A DNA stretch of 37,528 nt from Burkholderia sp. (GTDB lineage: Bacteria; Pseudomonadota; Gammaproteobacteria; Burkholderiales; Burkholderiaceae), in assembly GCA_030151225.1 (NCBI GenBank), contig JASLEG010000175.1:1-37528 (forward strand). Reading direction: 5' to 3'. Positions 7,519 through 15,509 of this stretch are shown here, piece by piece (the stretch's first letter is position 1; the number at the start of each line of letters is the position of its first letter). The position numbers and the translations under genes are program-made. Under the pieces are notes generated by a model that saw only the letters and a program-made list of their open reading frames with translations, was not told where the DNA came from and ran no database searches.

Positions 7519-8661
7519 ATGACTATCAAGATGCAAAAGCTGTTGCCGATCAGCGCGGCGGCGATGGTGTTTGCGGCGTTCGCGACGAACGCATCGGCTG
7601 ACCAGGTTGTGAAGATCGGCCACGTCGCACCGTTGACGGGCGGCATCGCCCACCTCGGCAAGGACAACGAGAACGGCGCCCGCCTCGCGGTTGAGGAAAT
7701 CAACGCGAAGGGCCTCACGATCGGCGGTCAGAAGATCACGCTCCAGCTCGACGCACAAGACGACGCGGCCGACCCGCGTACGGCGACCCAGGTTGCGCAG
7801 AAGCTCGTCGACGACAAGGTCGTCGCCGTCGTCGGCCACCTGAACTCGGGCACCACGATCCCGGCCTCGAAGATCTACAGCGATGCAGGCATCGTCCAGA
7901 TCTCCCCGTCGGCCACCAACCCGGCCTACACGCAGCAAGGCTTCAAGACGGCGTACCGCGTCGTCGCGACCGATGCGCAGCAAGGCCCGGCACTCGCGAA
8001 CTACGCACAATCGAAGGGTTTCAAGTCGGTTGCCGTGGTGGACGATTCGACCGCATACGGTCAGGGTCTCGCGAACGAATTCGAGAAGAAGGCGAAGGCG
8101 CTGGGCCTGAAGGTGCTGTCGCATGACGCGACCAACGACAAGGCCGTCGACTTCCGCGCAATTCTGACGAAGATCAAGGGCGAAAACCCGGACGCGATCA
8201 TGTACGGCGGCATGGACGCCACCGGCGGCCCGTTCGCCAAGCAGGCCAAGCAGCTCGGCCTGCGCGCCAAGATCCTGGCCGGCGACGGCGTCTGCACGGA
8301 GCAGCTCTCGGATCTGGCTGGCGACGCATCGGCGAACGTGGTCTGCTCGCAGGCTGGCGCGGCACTCGAAAGGATGCCGGGCGGCGCGGAATTCCAGGCC
8401 AAGTACCAGAAGCGTTTCGGCCAGCCGATCCAGATCTACTCGCCGTTCACGTATGACGCGGTGTACATCATCGTCGACGCGATGAAGCGCGCGAACTCGG
8501 TCGACGCATCGAAGATCCTGGCCGCAATGCCGGCGACGGACTACAAGGGCGTGATCGGTGAAACCGTGTTCGACTCGAAGGGCGACCTGAAGCACGGCGT
8601 GATCTCCCTGTACGACTACAAGGGCGGCAAGAAGTCGTTCCTCGATCAGGTCAAGATGTAA
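7519..8661 (+). CDS. Branched-chain amino-acid ABC transporter, periplasmic binding protein
   Basis: This 380-residue protein is a type I periplasmic binding protein of the LivJ/LivK family. The ATG at 7519 is chosen because GGAGA lies just upstream and the product then begins with a clean signal peptide (MTIKMQKLL, then a hydrophobic stretch ending about residue 27 at ASA). The mature start VKIGHVAPLTGGIAHLGKDNENGARLAVEEIN is diagnostic, as are VAVVGHLNSGTTIPASKIY and QISPSATNPAYT. The ligand is probably Leu/Ile/Val or a related amino acid. No permease or ATPase genes adjoin it; it is flanked by its own terminator and an opposing MFS gene. It is therefore an orphan that must use a transporter encoded elsewhere. 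Confidence 0.94.
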   Translation: MTIKMQKLLPISAAAMVFAAFATNASADQVVKIGHVAPLTGGIAHLGKDNENGARLAVEEINAKGLTIGGQKITLQLDAQDDAADPRTATQVAQKLVDDKVVAVVGHLNSGTTIPASKIYSDAGIVQISPSATNPAYTQQGFKTAYRVVATDAQQGPALANYAQSKGFKSVAVVDDSTAYGQGLANEFEKKAKALGLKVLSHDATNDKAVDFRAILTKIKGENPDAIMYGGMDATGGPFAKQAKQLGLRAKILAGDGVCTEQLSDLAGDASANVVCSQAGAALERMPGGAEFQAKYQKRFGQPIQIYSPFTYDAVYIIVDAMKRANSVDASKILAAMPATDYKGVIGETVFDSKGDLKHGVISLYDYKGGKKSFLDQVKM

Positions 8662-8681
8662 TCTGCTGAAGCAGAGGGGGT

Positions 8682-8719
8682 AAAGGGCGCCCGTCGCGAG
8701 ACGGGCGCCCTTTCTTTTT
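8682..8719 (+). terminator. Rho-independent terminator of the binding-protein gene
   Basis: A 13-bp perfect stem (8682-8694 with 8701-8713, GC core GGGCGCCCG) with a 6-nt loop is followed by a TTTCTTTTT tract. It lies 20 nt after the stop codon. Confidence 0.92.
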
Positions 8720-8761
8720 GCGGGTGCCGCTCGAGCTGCTTTTGCCGCTTGCGCGGTGCGC

Positions 8762-9967
8762 TCAGAGCTTCAGCCGGCCGAACACCTTCGGCGCGACCAC
8801 CGCCACCACCGCGGCGCACAGCGCCACCAGCCACAGCCCCGCCTTGAGCCCGGCGGCCTGGGCGACGCCGCCGATCACCACCGGGCCGAACATCAGCCCG
8901 AAATAGGCGAGCCCGGCCACGTGCGCGAGCCCCTCGGCCGGCGAGATGCCGGCCACGCGTGCCGCGGCCGCGAACAGCAGCGGCATCATGTTGGCGAGGC
9001 CGAGGCCCATCATCGTGAAGCCGATCAGCGCCGGCGCCGGATACGGCAACAGCAGCGCGGCCACCATGCCCGCGCAGGCGAACGCGGCGCTCGCGCACAC
9101 CAGCTGCGGCGCGCCGAAGCGCGCGCGCACCCAGTCGCCGCCGAAGCGGCCGGTGGCCATGCCGCCCGAGAACGCCGCATAGGCCGCGCTCGCGAAGGCC
9201 GGCGTGGCGGCCACCACGTCGCGCATGTAGACGGTGGCCCAGTCGTACATCGCGCCCTCCGCGATCAGCGAGATCAGCGCGATCGCGCCGAGCAGCCACA
9301 GCGCCGCCGAGCGCCAGCGGTTCGCCGACCTGCCGTGCGCATCGGGCTCGTGCGGCACGTGCGGCAGCACCGCCGGGCAGGCGAGCGCGAGCACCACCGC
9401 GCTCGCCAGCGAGGCCAGCGCCAGATGCACGGCCGGCGTCATGCCGGCCGACAGTGCCGCGCCGCCGAGCGAGGCGCCGGCCAGGCCGCCGATGCTGAAC
9501 ATGCCGTGCAGCATCGAGATGATCGGCCGGCCGAACACGATCTCCACCGCGCTGGCCTCGGCGTTCATCGCCACGTCGAGCGTGGCCATCGAGAAGCCGA
9601 ACAGCATCAGCACCGCGATCAGCAGCGGGTAGCTCGGCGCGACCAGGATCAGCGCGCCGAATGCCGACATGCCGAGCCCGCCCGCCAGGCACGCGCGCCG
9701 TGTGCCGACGCGCGCGATCCATTTCGCGTTGGTGGCCATCGCCACGATCGAGCCGATCGCCACCGCGAGCAGCGCGAACGACAGCAGCGCCGGGCTCAGT
9801 GCGAAGCGGTCGCGCACGGTGGGCACGTGCACGCCCCACGAGGCGTACATCATGCCGGCGACGAAGAACAGCGCCATGGTGGCGGTGCGGGCGCGCCGGC
9901 GGGCGGCCTCGGACAGGTCGCGATGGGCGGCGGGTTGGGGCGGCAGGGCGGAGGAGCGGTCGGACAC
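8762..9967 (-). CDS. MFS transporter (YbjJ-like)
   Basis: This is a twelve-helix major facilitator. The first hydrophobic helix begins at MALFFVAGMMYASWGVHVPTVRDRF, and the helix 2-3 loop contains KWIARVGTRRACLAGG, the usual MFS loop motif. A second set of six helices follows a charged linker (PHEPDAHGRSANRWR). The start is uncertain. GTG at 9967 gives VSDRSSALPPQ and a 401-residue protein, while the frame stays open to a TTG at 10069 that would add 34 residues without a good Shine-Dalgarno. Similarity is to YbjJ and related exporters of unknown substrate; nothing nearby hints at a ligand. It is divergent from the HugZ-like gene. Confidence 0.88.
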   Translation of the reverse strand: MSDRSSALPPQPAAHRDLSEAARRRARTATMALFFVAGMMYASWGVHVPTVRDRFALSPALLSFALLAVAIGSIVAMATNAKWIARVGTRRACLAGGLGMSAFGALILVAPSYPLLIAVLMLFGFSMATLDVAMNAEASAVEIVFGRPIISMLHGMFSIGGLAGASLGGAALSAGMTPAVHLALASLASAVVLALACPAVLPHVPHEPDAHGRSANRWRSAALWLLGAIALISLIAEGAMYDWATVYMRDVVAATPAFASAAYAAFSGGMATGRFGGDWVRARFGAPQLVCASAAFACAGMVAALLLPYPAPALIGFTMMGLGLANMMPLLFAAAARVAGISPAEGLAHVAGLAYFGLMFGPVVIGGVAQAAGLKAGLWLVALCAAVVAVVAPKVFGRLKL

Positions 9968-10159
9968 GGTGAGCTCGGCAGCGCGCGGCGCGGCTTGCGG
10001 CAGCCGGCTCGCGACGATCGGGTTGTTTTCGAGGTGGCGCGCCCCGGCAAGCGAAGCGATGCGGGACAATGCGCACAGCGTCCGATTCTAGCGGAGCGTC
10101 GTGACCGGCGCGCTCGCCGATCCGGCGCGAGCACTCGTCCATCATCCAGGGGGGCCGCG

Positions 10160-10879
10160 ATGAAGATCGATGCCGCATTGCCGATCCATCTGCTGCATCG
10201 TCGCCAGGTCGCCACGCTGGCCACGCATGCGCGCGATCCGGCCGGCTTTCCGTATCCCACGATCGTGCCGTATGCGACCGACGCGCGGCACCGGCCGGTG
10301 GTGCTGATCAGCGCACTGGCCGAGCACACCCGCAACCTCGCGGCCGATCCGCGCGCGGGGCTGCTGGTGGCCGAGGAAGTCGAGCAGGCCGCGGACGGCA
10401 ACGAGGGCGGCGCCGTGCTCGAGGCGCAGCGCATGACGCTCGTGGGGCACGCCGTGAAGATCGACGACGATCCGCATCTCGCGGCCCGCTATCTGCGCTA
10501 TCACGCCGACGCGTCCCGCTATCTCGCGCTCGGCGATTTTTCCTTCTGGGCGCTCGAGTGCGTGCAACTGCGTTTCATCGGCGGCTTCGGCCGGATGGGC
10601 TGGCTTGATGCGAGCGCGCTCGATCCGCTGCCGCCGTTGTCGTTCGACGAGGAGCAGGCCGTCTGGGAGTCGTATTCCGTCGGCCAGCACGGCGATCATC
10701 GCGGCCCGGATCTGCTTGGCGTCGATCGTCACGGGGCCGATTGGCGAATCGAGGGGCGGCTGCATCGCAGCGTTTTTGCCGAAACGGCCGTCGATGCCGA
10801 TGCATTGCGCGATTGCGTACAAACTGCCGCAGCCGATTTTGCCGCGCGTGACGGGCGCCGATTCGGACTTTCTCAATAA
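10160..10879 (+). CDS. HugZ/pyridoxamine-5'-phosphate-oxidase-fold protein
   Basis: The 239-residue protein has an N-terminal split-barrel flavin/haem-binding fold (LLHRRQVATLATHARDPAGFPYPTIVPYATD, then VLISALAEHTRNLAADPRAGLLV, the usual order in this superfamily). A C-terminal domain of about 80 residues resembles DUF2470 (DRHGADWRIEGRLHRSVFAETAVDADALRD). This arrangement is that of HugZ-type proteins, some of which degrade haem, and of general PNPOx-like proteins. A GGGGG-type ribosome site precedes the ATG. The haem-uptake genes are 11 kb away, so no operon link exists. I am confident in the fold; haem oxygenase activity is only a possibility. Confidence 0.85.
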   Translation: MKIDAALPIHLLHRRQVATLATHARDPAGFPYPTIVPYATDARHRPVVLISALAEHTRNLAADPRAGLLVAEEVEQAADGNEGGAVLEAQRMTLVGHAVKIDDDPHLAARYLRYHADASRYLALGDFSFWALECVQLRFIGGFGRMGWLDASALDPLPPLSFDEEQAVWESYSVGQHGDHRGPDLLGVDRHGADWRIEGRLHRSVFAETAVDADALRDCVQTAAADFAARDGRRFGLSQ

Positions 10880-11111
10880 AGATCGAGTTCGCCGCGATGC
10901 GCCATCGCCCTTTCGTGGTGCATGCGTTTTCAGTCGTTTTCATCGATCAAGCTATCGCCTGATGAAAACTTTTCCGCACACATCTTCTCCCGGTTGCGCA
11001 TGCTGACAGCATGAATATATGAAGTACCGGCACCTAATCGATTGTGTCAATCAATTAAGTGGTAATTGAATTGTTGATCGGGCAGGCGCCGCCATGCCGA
11101 TTAATCACAAA

Positions 11112-11133
11112 CCTGCACATTTATTTGTGCAGG
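11112..11133. repeat. Inverted repeat upstream of the H-NS-like gene
   Basis: CCTGCACA (11112-11119) and TGTGCAGG (11126-11133) are perfect inverted copies around a 6-nt TTTATT centre. No T tract follows, so a regulator site is more likely than a terminator. It lies just upstream of the candidate promoter. Confidence 0.5.
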
Positions 11134-11139
11134 CGGTGA

Positions 11140-11167
11140 TTCACACGTTTGATTTCTGTGCTAATCT
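11140..11167 (+). promoter_or_regulatory. Candidate promoter of the H-NS-like gene
   Basis: A TTCACA hexamer (11140-11145), a 16-nt spacer and TAATCT (11162-11167) with an upstream TG make an extended -10 promoter. Transcription would start near 11174, giving a leader of about 80 nt. Confidence 0.4.
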
Positions 11168-11254
11168 CTGCCTCCATAATCCGAGGCTATGGTTACGTAA
11201 AAATGGGTTAGCCGGCTCAGACCGGTTCCGTTTAGTCAGAGAAAAGGGAAATAT

Positions 11255-11551
11255 ATGTCTTCTTACAAGGACCTTCTCGCGCAGCGAGAAAAGCTGGAGA
11301 AGCAGATCGAGGAAGCCAAGGCGAGCGAATATGCCGAGGTCCTCAATGATGTGAAGCAGAAGATCTCCGATTACGGCTTCTCGCTTGCCGAGCTCGGCCT
11401 CAGCCGTGCCAAGGCAGCCAAGGCCGGTGGTCGTGCCCGCGTCGGTGTCGCAGCGAAGTATCGCGATCCGGAATCGGGTGCAACGTGGTCGGGCCGCGGC
11501 AAACCGCCGCGCTGGATTGCCGGCAAGAATCGCGAACAATTCGCAATCTGA
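11255..11551 (+). CDS. H-NS-family nucleoid protein
   Basis: This is a 98-residue histone-like DNA-binding protein. The N-terminal half is a coiled-coil oligomerisation region (SSYKDLLAQREKLEKQIEEAKASEYAEVLNDVKQKISDYGF). The C-terminal half carries the H-NS minor-groove motif, seen as AAKYRDPESGATWSGRG followed by KPPRWI. The length matches the small BpH3/Bv3F type common in Burkholderia, several of which occur per genome. Such proteins silence AT-rich DNA and often their own gene, and the AT-rich region upstream fits this. Its role relative to paralogues elsewhere cannot be told from here. AAAGGGAA precedes the ATG, and a hairpin terminator follows 40 nt after the stop. Confidence 0.95.
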   Translation: MSSYKDLLAQREKLEKQIEEAKASEYAEVLNDVKQKISDYGFSLAELGLSRAKAAKAGGRARVGVAAKYRDPESGATWSGRGKPPRWIAGKNREQFAI

Positions 11552-11589
11552 TGCCGCAGGTGGCGTAAGCCACCGTCCGGAAACGAAAG

Positions 11590-11626
11590 AGCCATTCACC
11601 TCGTCTGCGAGGTGCGTGGCTTTTTT
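11590..11626 (+). terminator. Rho-independent terminator of the H-NS-like gene
   Basis: The outer stem AGCCA/TGGCT (11590-11594 with 11617-11621) and inner stem CACCTCG/CGAGGTG (11597-11603 with 11608-11614) are separated by a small internal loop. A TTTTTT tract follows directly. Confidence 0.85.
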
Positions 11627-11834
11627 GTTGCGTTATCGAGAAAAACGGTGCCACATCGTGGGCGCGCAGTCTTCAAAATCGACCTTCCAATCCCGGTCGT
11701 ATTCGTCTTGCCTGGCTTAAGACCGTCCGGTATCGTCCCCCAAGCACCTGATTTGCCGGGTTTTTCCCGATGCGTTCACGGTGCCCTGGCGAGCCGTTGA
11801 TAGAATCTCGGAATTGCGGATCCAGCCGGCAATC

Positions 11835-13013
11835 ATGGACACATTTACCGCCGACGCGCTCGATGCAGAAAAACATGCTGTTGCACGCAACAGTACCGGC
11901 GTCAGCATTGCGCTCAATGTGGTGTTGGCCACATTACAGATCGCTATCGGATTTATCGGACATTCCCAGGCATTGATTGCGGATGGTGTGCATTCGCTGT
12001 CCGACCTGGTCGCCGATTTCATCGTGTTGCTGGCCAATCGGCATAGCGACGCGAAACCCGATGCCGATCACAATTACGGCCATAGCCGATACGAAACCGT
12101 CGCGTCGCTGCTGCTCGGCGCGATCCTCGTGGCGGTGGGCGTGGGCATGCTCTGGCGGGCCGGCAACCGGCTCGTCGCGCTCGACACGATCGTGCCCGTG
12201 CATGCCGTGGCGCTGGCGGTGGCCGCGCTGGTGGTGGTGTCGAAGGAGGCGCTGTTCCGCTACATGCTGCGCGAGGCGAGGCGCGTGCGTTCGGCACTGC
12301 TGGTGGCCAATGCGTGGCACGCGCGCTCCGATGCGGCATCGTCGCTGGTGGTGGCGATCGGGATCGTCGGCAGCCTAGCCGGCTTTCGCCTGCTCGACCC
12401 GATCGCGGCCGCGATCGTCGGCTTCATGGTGGCGCGCATGGGCTGGACTTTCGGCTGGAGCGCGCTGCAGGATCTGTCGGACCGCGCGCTCGACGAGGCC
12501 GCGAGCGCCGAGATCCGCGTCCGGCTCGCGGCCACGCCCGGCGTGCGCGACGTGCACGAACTGCGCACCCGCAAGATGGGCGATGCCGCGCTGGTCGACG
12601 CCCACATCCTCGTCGACCCGCGCCTCTCGGTGTCCGAGGGGCACCGCATCGCCGAGGCCGCGCGCGAGCGGGTGCTCGAGGATCCGCGCGTGCTCGACGC
12701 GCTGATCCACGTCGATCCCGAAAACGACGGGCTCGCGCGCCGCGCCGCGCTGGCCCTGCCGCCGCGCGGCGAACTGATCGCGCGGCTCGACGCCGCGCTC
12801 GGCGAACTCGGCCTGCGGGCCACCGCCGTGCAACTGCATTACCTCGGCACGGGGCTCGAAATCGATCTGGTGGTGAAGGTGGAAGCCGAGGTGGATGCGC
12901 CCTGCATCGACGCAGCGGCGCTGCGCGAGCGGCTCGGCGCGCGGCGCATCGGCATCGCGCGCGAGCTGGCGGCCGATCCGCCGGCGATCACGCCGCCGGG
13001 CGACGTGCCGTGA
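11835..13013 (+). CDS. Cation diffusion facilitator family transporter
   Basis: This inner-membrane divalent-metal/proton antiporter has 392 residues. The ATG at 11835 (MDTFTADALDAEKHAVARNS) is chosen over an upstream in-frame alternative because family proteins start near here. Helix 2 carries HSLSDLVAD and helix 5 carries HARSDAASS, the paired H-x-x-x-D sites that bind the metal. The cytoplasmic C-terminal dimerisation domain follows (PGVRDVHELRTRKMGDAALVDAHILVDPRLSVSEGHRIAEA), then an unusual further 90 or so residues ending in a Pro-rich tail. The metal (Zn, Fe, Co or Mn) cannot be read from the sequence. The gene is convergent with the Lrp gene, their stop codons being adjacent with no gap. 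Confidence 0.92.
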   Translation: MDTFTADALDAEKHAVARNSTGVSIALNVVLATLQIAIGFIGHSQALIADGVHSLSDLVADFIVLLANRHSDAKPDADHNYGHSRYETVASLLLGAILVAVGVGMLWRAGNRLVALDTIVPVHAVALAVAALVVVSKEALFRYMLREARRVRSALLVANAWHARSDAASSLVVAIGIVGSLAGFRLLDPIAAAIVGFMVARMGWTFGWSALQDLSDRALDEAASAEIRVRLAATPGVRDVHELRTRKMGDAALVDAHILVDPRLSVSEGHRIAEAARERVLEDPRVLDALIHVDPENDGLARRAALALPPRGELIARLDAALGELGLRATAVQLHYLGTGLEIDLVVKVEAEVDAPCIDAAALRERLGARRIGIARELAADPPAITPPGDVP

Positions 13014-13478
13014 TTACAGCGGCAGCTGGGTGTCGAACTTGATCTCGCGCAGCACGACGCTCGTGCGCACCTGCGACACCGCGGGAATCTTGAAGATGCG
13101 CTCGTGCAGGAACACGTCGTAGGACTTGATGTCGGGCGCGACGATCTTGAGGATGTAGTCGGCCTCGCCGGTGGTGCTGTAGCACTCGGTCACCTCGGGG
13201 CAGGTGGCGATCTCGCGCTCGAACTGCTCGACGCCGCCCTCGTTGTGCCGCGTCAGGTGCACGTGCGCGAGCGCGCAGACGTGCAGGCCGAGCTTCTCGC
13301 GATCGAGCAGCGCCGTGTAGCGCTGGATCACCCCCGACTGTTCCATGTCCTTGATGCGCCGCCAGCAGGGCGTGCTCGACAGGCCCACCTGGTCGGAGAT
13401 TTCCTGCACCGAACGGCGTGCGTCGAGCTGCAGCAGGCGAAGGATCTTCTGCGAAAACGAGTCGAGTATCACCGGCAT
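13014..13478 (-). CDS. Lrp/AsnC family transcriptional regulator
   Basis: The 154-residue length is typical. The N-terminal winged helix-turn-helix is visible (LDSFSQKILRLLQLDARRSVQEISDQVGLSSTPCWRRIKDME), followed by the RAM/AsnC ligand-binding domain (VIQRYTALLDREKLGLHVCALAHVHL, then VTECYSTTGEADYILKIVAPDIKSYD). Such proteins form octamers that respond to amino acids. It is oriented away from the metallo-hydrolase/exonuclease pair and convergent with the CDF transporter, so its target is not obvious from its neighbours. The ATG at 13478 is the natural start. Confidence 0.94.
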   Translation of the reverse strand: MPVILDSFSQKILRLLQLDARRSVQEISDQVGLSSTPCWRRIKDMEQSGVIQRYTALLDREKLGLHVCALAHVHLTRHNEGGVEQFEREIATCPEVTECYSTTGEADYILKIVAPDIKSYDVFLHERIFKIPAVSQVRTSVVLREIKFDTQLPL

Positions 13479-13604
13479 CTCCCGAGGGCTGAAACGCCCT
13501 CATATTAGAGACGGAGAAATACCCGTGCAATCGATGTTGGGGAATCGAGCGGAATTTGCCTCCCGGCGCGGCAGCACGGGTAATTCATGCTGCCGCGCCG
13601 GGGC

Positions 13605-14228
13605 TTACTTGCCGCTGGCGCCGGGCATGTCGCCGGCCTTGTCGGCTTTCTCGGCCTGCTCGAATTGCGCCTGACGCACGCGCAGGTCGGCGAGCATGTT
13701 GCAGAACAGCGCGCCCTGCTCGATCGCGTCGTCGAGCGCCACGTGGGTGTGCGGATGATCGTCGAACCAGTGCTTCGGGAAGCGCGGCTTGATGGCCTTG
13801 CGATATGGCAGGCCGGTCAGCGCGAACGCGAGCGTCTTGATGTCGAGCGCCGACCACGAGAACGGGCAGCGCTCGGCGAACCGCATCATGTACCAGAACA
13901 TGAAGGTGAAATCGAAGCCGGCCGGCATCGCCACGAACACCGGCTTGCCGGGCAGCGCCTCGACCCACTTCACGTACTCGACCAAGGCCGTTTCGGGCGC
14001 CTGCAGATCCTGGCGACACGCGGCCCAGGCTTCGGGCTGGGTCTTCCACCAGGCTTCCTGCACCGGGTGCGGCGCCGCGCCGGGCAGCGTCTCGAGGTTC
14101 GCCGAGAAGGTGGCGATCAGCTGCTTGTCCTCGGTGTAGGCGGCCGAGGCGAAGCTCAGCATCGAATGCGGGCCGGGAATCGGGCCGTCGGCCTCGACGT
14201 CGGTGCTGACGTAGATCTCGCCGCTCAT
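13605..14228 (-). CDS. DEDDh-type 3'-5' exonuclease
   Basis: This is a 207-residue member of the DnaQ-like exonuclease superfamily. Visible catalytic elements are Asp10 and Glu12 in STDVEADG, an internal Asp in SALDIKTLAFALTG, and HVALDDAIEQG near the C-terminus, in which His and the Asp five residues later form the DEDDh signature. Two metal ions would be held by the acidic residues. It is too divergent from oligoribonuclease and DnaQ to name more precisely; the substrate (RNA or DNA) is unknown. Its ATG overlaps the TGA of the upstream hydrolase gene by 4 nt (ATGA at 14225-14228), so the two are translationally coupled. Confidence 0.85.
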   Translation of the reverse strand: MSGEIYVSTDVEADGPIPGPHSMLSFASAAYTEDKQLIATFSANLETLPGAAPHPVQEAWWKTQPEAWAACRQDLQAPETALVEYVKWVEALPGKPVFVAMPAGFDFTFMFWYMMRFAERCPFSWSALDIKTLAFALTGLPYRKAIKPRFPKHWFDDHPHTHVALDDAIEQGALFCNMLADLRVRQAQFEQAEKADKAGDMPGASGK

Positions 14229-14872
14229 CCGAACCTCCGGTCCGACACGAACGGGTTGGTGGCGCGCTCCTGGCCGAAGGTCGACACCGGGCCGTGGCCG
14301 GGCACGAAGGTCACGTCGTCGCCGAGCGGCCAGAGCTTGTCGCGGATCGAGCGCAGCAGGTCCTCGTGATTGCCGCGCGGGAAATCGGTGCGGCCGATCG
14401 AGCCGGCGAACAGCACGTCGCCGACGATCGCCACGCGGTGCGCGCGGCTGAAGAACACCACGTGGCCCGGCGTGTGGCCGGGGCAGTGATAGACCTCGAG
14501 CGTTTCGTCGCCGACCGTCACCGTGTCGCCGTCGACGAGCCAGCGATGCGGCTCGAACACCTGCGCCTCGCCCGAAAAGCCGAAGCGCTGGCCCTGCGCG
14601 GGCAGCTGCTCGATCCAGAAGCGCTCGTCTTCCTGCGGCCCCTCGATCGGCACCCCGTAGTGATCGGCGAGCGCCTTCGCGCCGGCGCAGTGATCGATGT
14701 GGCCGTGCGTGACGAGCACCTTCTCGACCTTCGCGTTCTGCCGCTCGACCTCGCCGCGGATCACGTCGAGATCGCCGCCGGGATCGACGACGGCGGCGCG
14801 GCCCGTCGCTTCGCAGACGATCAGCGAGCAGTTCTGCTGGAACGGCGTGACGGGAATCAGCGTGACTTTCAT
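14225..14872 (-). CDS. MBL-fold metallo-hydrolase (glyoxalase II/YcbL-like)
   Basis: The 215-residue metallo-beta-lactamase-fold protein starts at the ATG at 14872 (MKVTLIPVTPFQQNC, typical for the YcbL group). The frame continues upstream for 38 codons of non-family sequence. The metal-binding motif is intact as THGHIDH, followed by PGHTPGH, GDVLFAGSIGRTDFPRG with the bridging Asp, and FVPGHGP. YcbL-type proteins hydrolyse S-lactoylglutathione in vitro, but they lack the long C-terminal glutathione-binding domain of true GloB, as this one does. It is the first gene of a two-gene unit with the DEDDh exonuclease and divergent from the rlpA leader. Confidence 0.92.
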   Translation of the reverse strand: MKVTLIPVTPFQQNCSLIVCEATGRAAVVDPGGDLDVIRGEVERQNAKVEKVLVTHGHIDHCAGAKALADHYGVPIEGPQEDERFWIEQLPAQGQRFGFSGEAQVFEPHRWLVDGDTVTVGDETLEVYHCPGHTPGHVVFFSRAHRVAIVGDVLFAGSIGRTDFPRGNHEDLLRSIRDKLWPLGDDVTFVPGHGPVSTFGQERATNPFVSDRRFG

Positions 14873-15049
14873 GGCGGCGGGGACGCTCTCTCGTTGGAAC
14901 CGGAAGGCTCGATTGTACTGGCTCGGCCGCCGCGGCGTGCCGCAGCGCAGCACCGCAGCGTCCGGACCCGGAATCGGCCGGAACACGCACCATAGCGAGA
15001 ATCAATCAGGGGGCCAGGGAGGATTCGGAGTCACCTTTCCGGTTTCTGT

Positions 15050-15055
15050 ATAATG
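15050..15055 (+). promoter_or_regulatory. Consensus -10 box far upstream of rlpA
   Basis: A perfect TATAAT lies about 455 nt before the rlpA start. The -35 region is not well matched. It would begin a long leader containing several hairpins. Confidence 0.45.
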
Positions 15056-15509
15056 CCGTCCATTGTGCGCGGTTCCTCCGCGCGTTCCATGGGCGTTCAG
15101 GCACCGATCAAGCGTGCCGAAGCGCCGTCAATGCACTAGCCGCCGGTTCGCCGGCGGTGCATCCAGTACCGATCAATCGGTGCTCACGTCTTGTCCGGCC
15201 GGGCGTCACGCGCGCCCGCCGCGGCCATGCTGTCGCATGCCGGATGAGGCCTATGCCGCCGTTCCTGCGCGTTGGCCGTACGCGACGCGCGCGAACCGTT
15301 TTTCGGGTTCGATGGCGGCATTTGGGGTCTGGTCAGGCTGCCGGGGACAGGTTGCGCCAGACGTGAAAGCTAAACAGGACGGTCGCGGCGAGTACGACAG
15401 CCGCACCAGTGCAAGCCGCCAGCTCGCAAGGAGCTGACGCGTGCGCGCATATCCGTCCGGGCCGCTTTTTCAGCAGGTCGTGCGGCCCGCACCTATAGGC
15501 GACACGTCG
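15056..15509 (+). other. Long structured leader or intergenic region upstream of rlpA
   Basis: About 450 nt separate the TATAAT box from rlpA. The first 130 nt contain three successive inverted repeats: GGCAC/GTGCC (15100-15104 with 15114-15118), CCGCCGG-TTCG-CCGGCGG (15140-15157, flanked by TGCA on each side) and ACCGAT-CA-ATCGGT (15168-15181). ACCGATCAA occurs in both the first and third. I recognise no known RNA family. A TTG-initiated open frame here (15063-15437) has Arg/Pro/Ser-rich composition and looks spurious. Confidence 0.4.

Larger units (their letters stand above)
10880..11254. other. AT-rich leader region upstream of the H-NS-like gene
   Basis: This 375-nt gap is distinctly AT-rich from about 10960, unlike its surroundings. 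That is typical of regions bound by H-NS-type proteins, including autoregulated hns-like genes. It contains a perfect 8-bp inverted repeat (11112-11133) and a candidate promoter (11140-11167), entered separately. No coding potential is seen. Confidence 0.55.

Noticed and set aside
15063..15437. 124-codon open frame upstream of rlpA
   Set aside because: It begins with TTG, has no ribosome site, and is Arg/Pro/Ser-rich like other shadow frames; the region reads better as structured leader.
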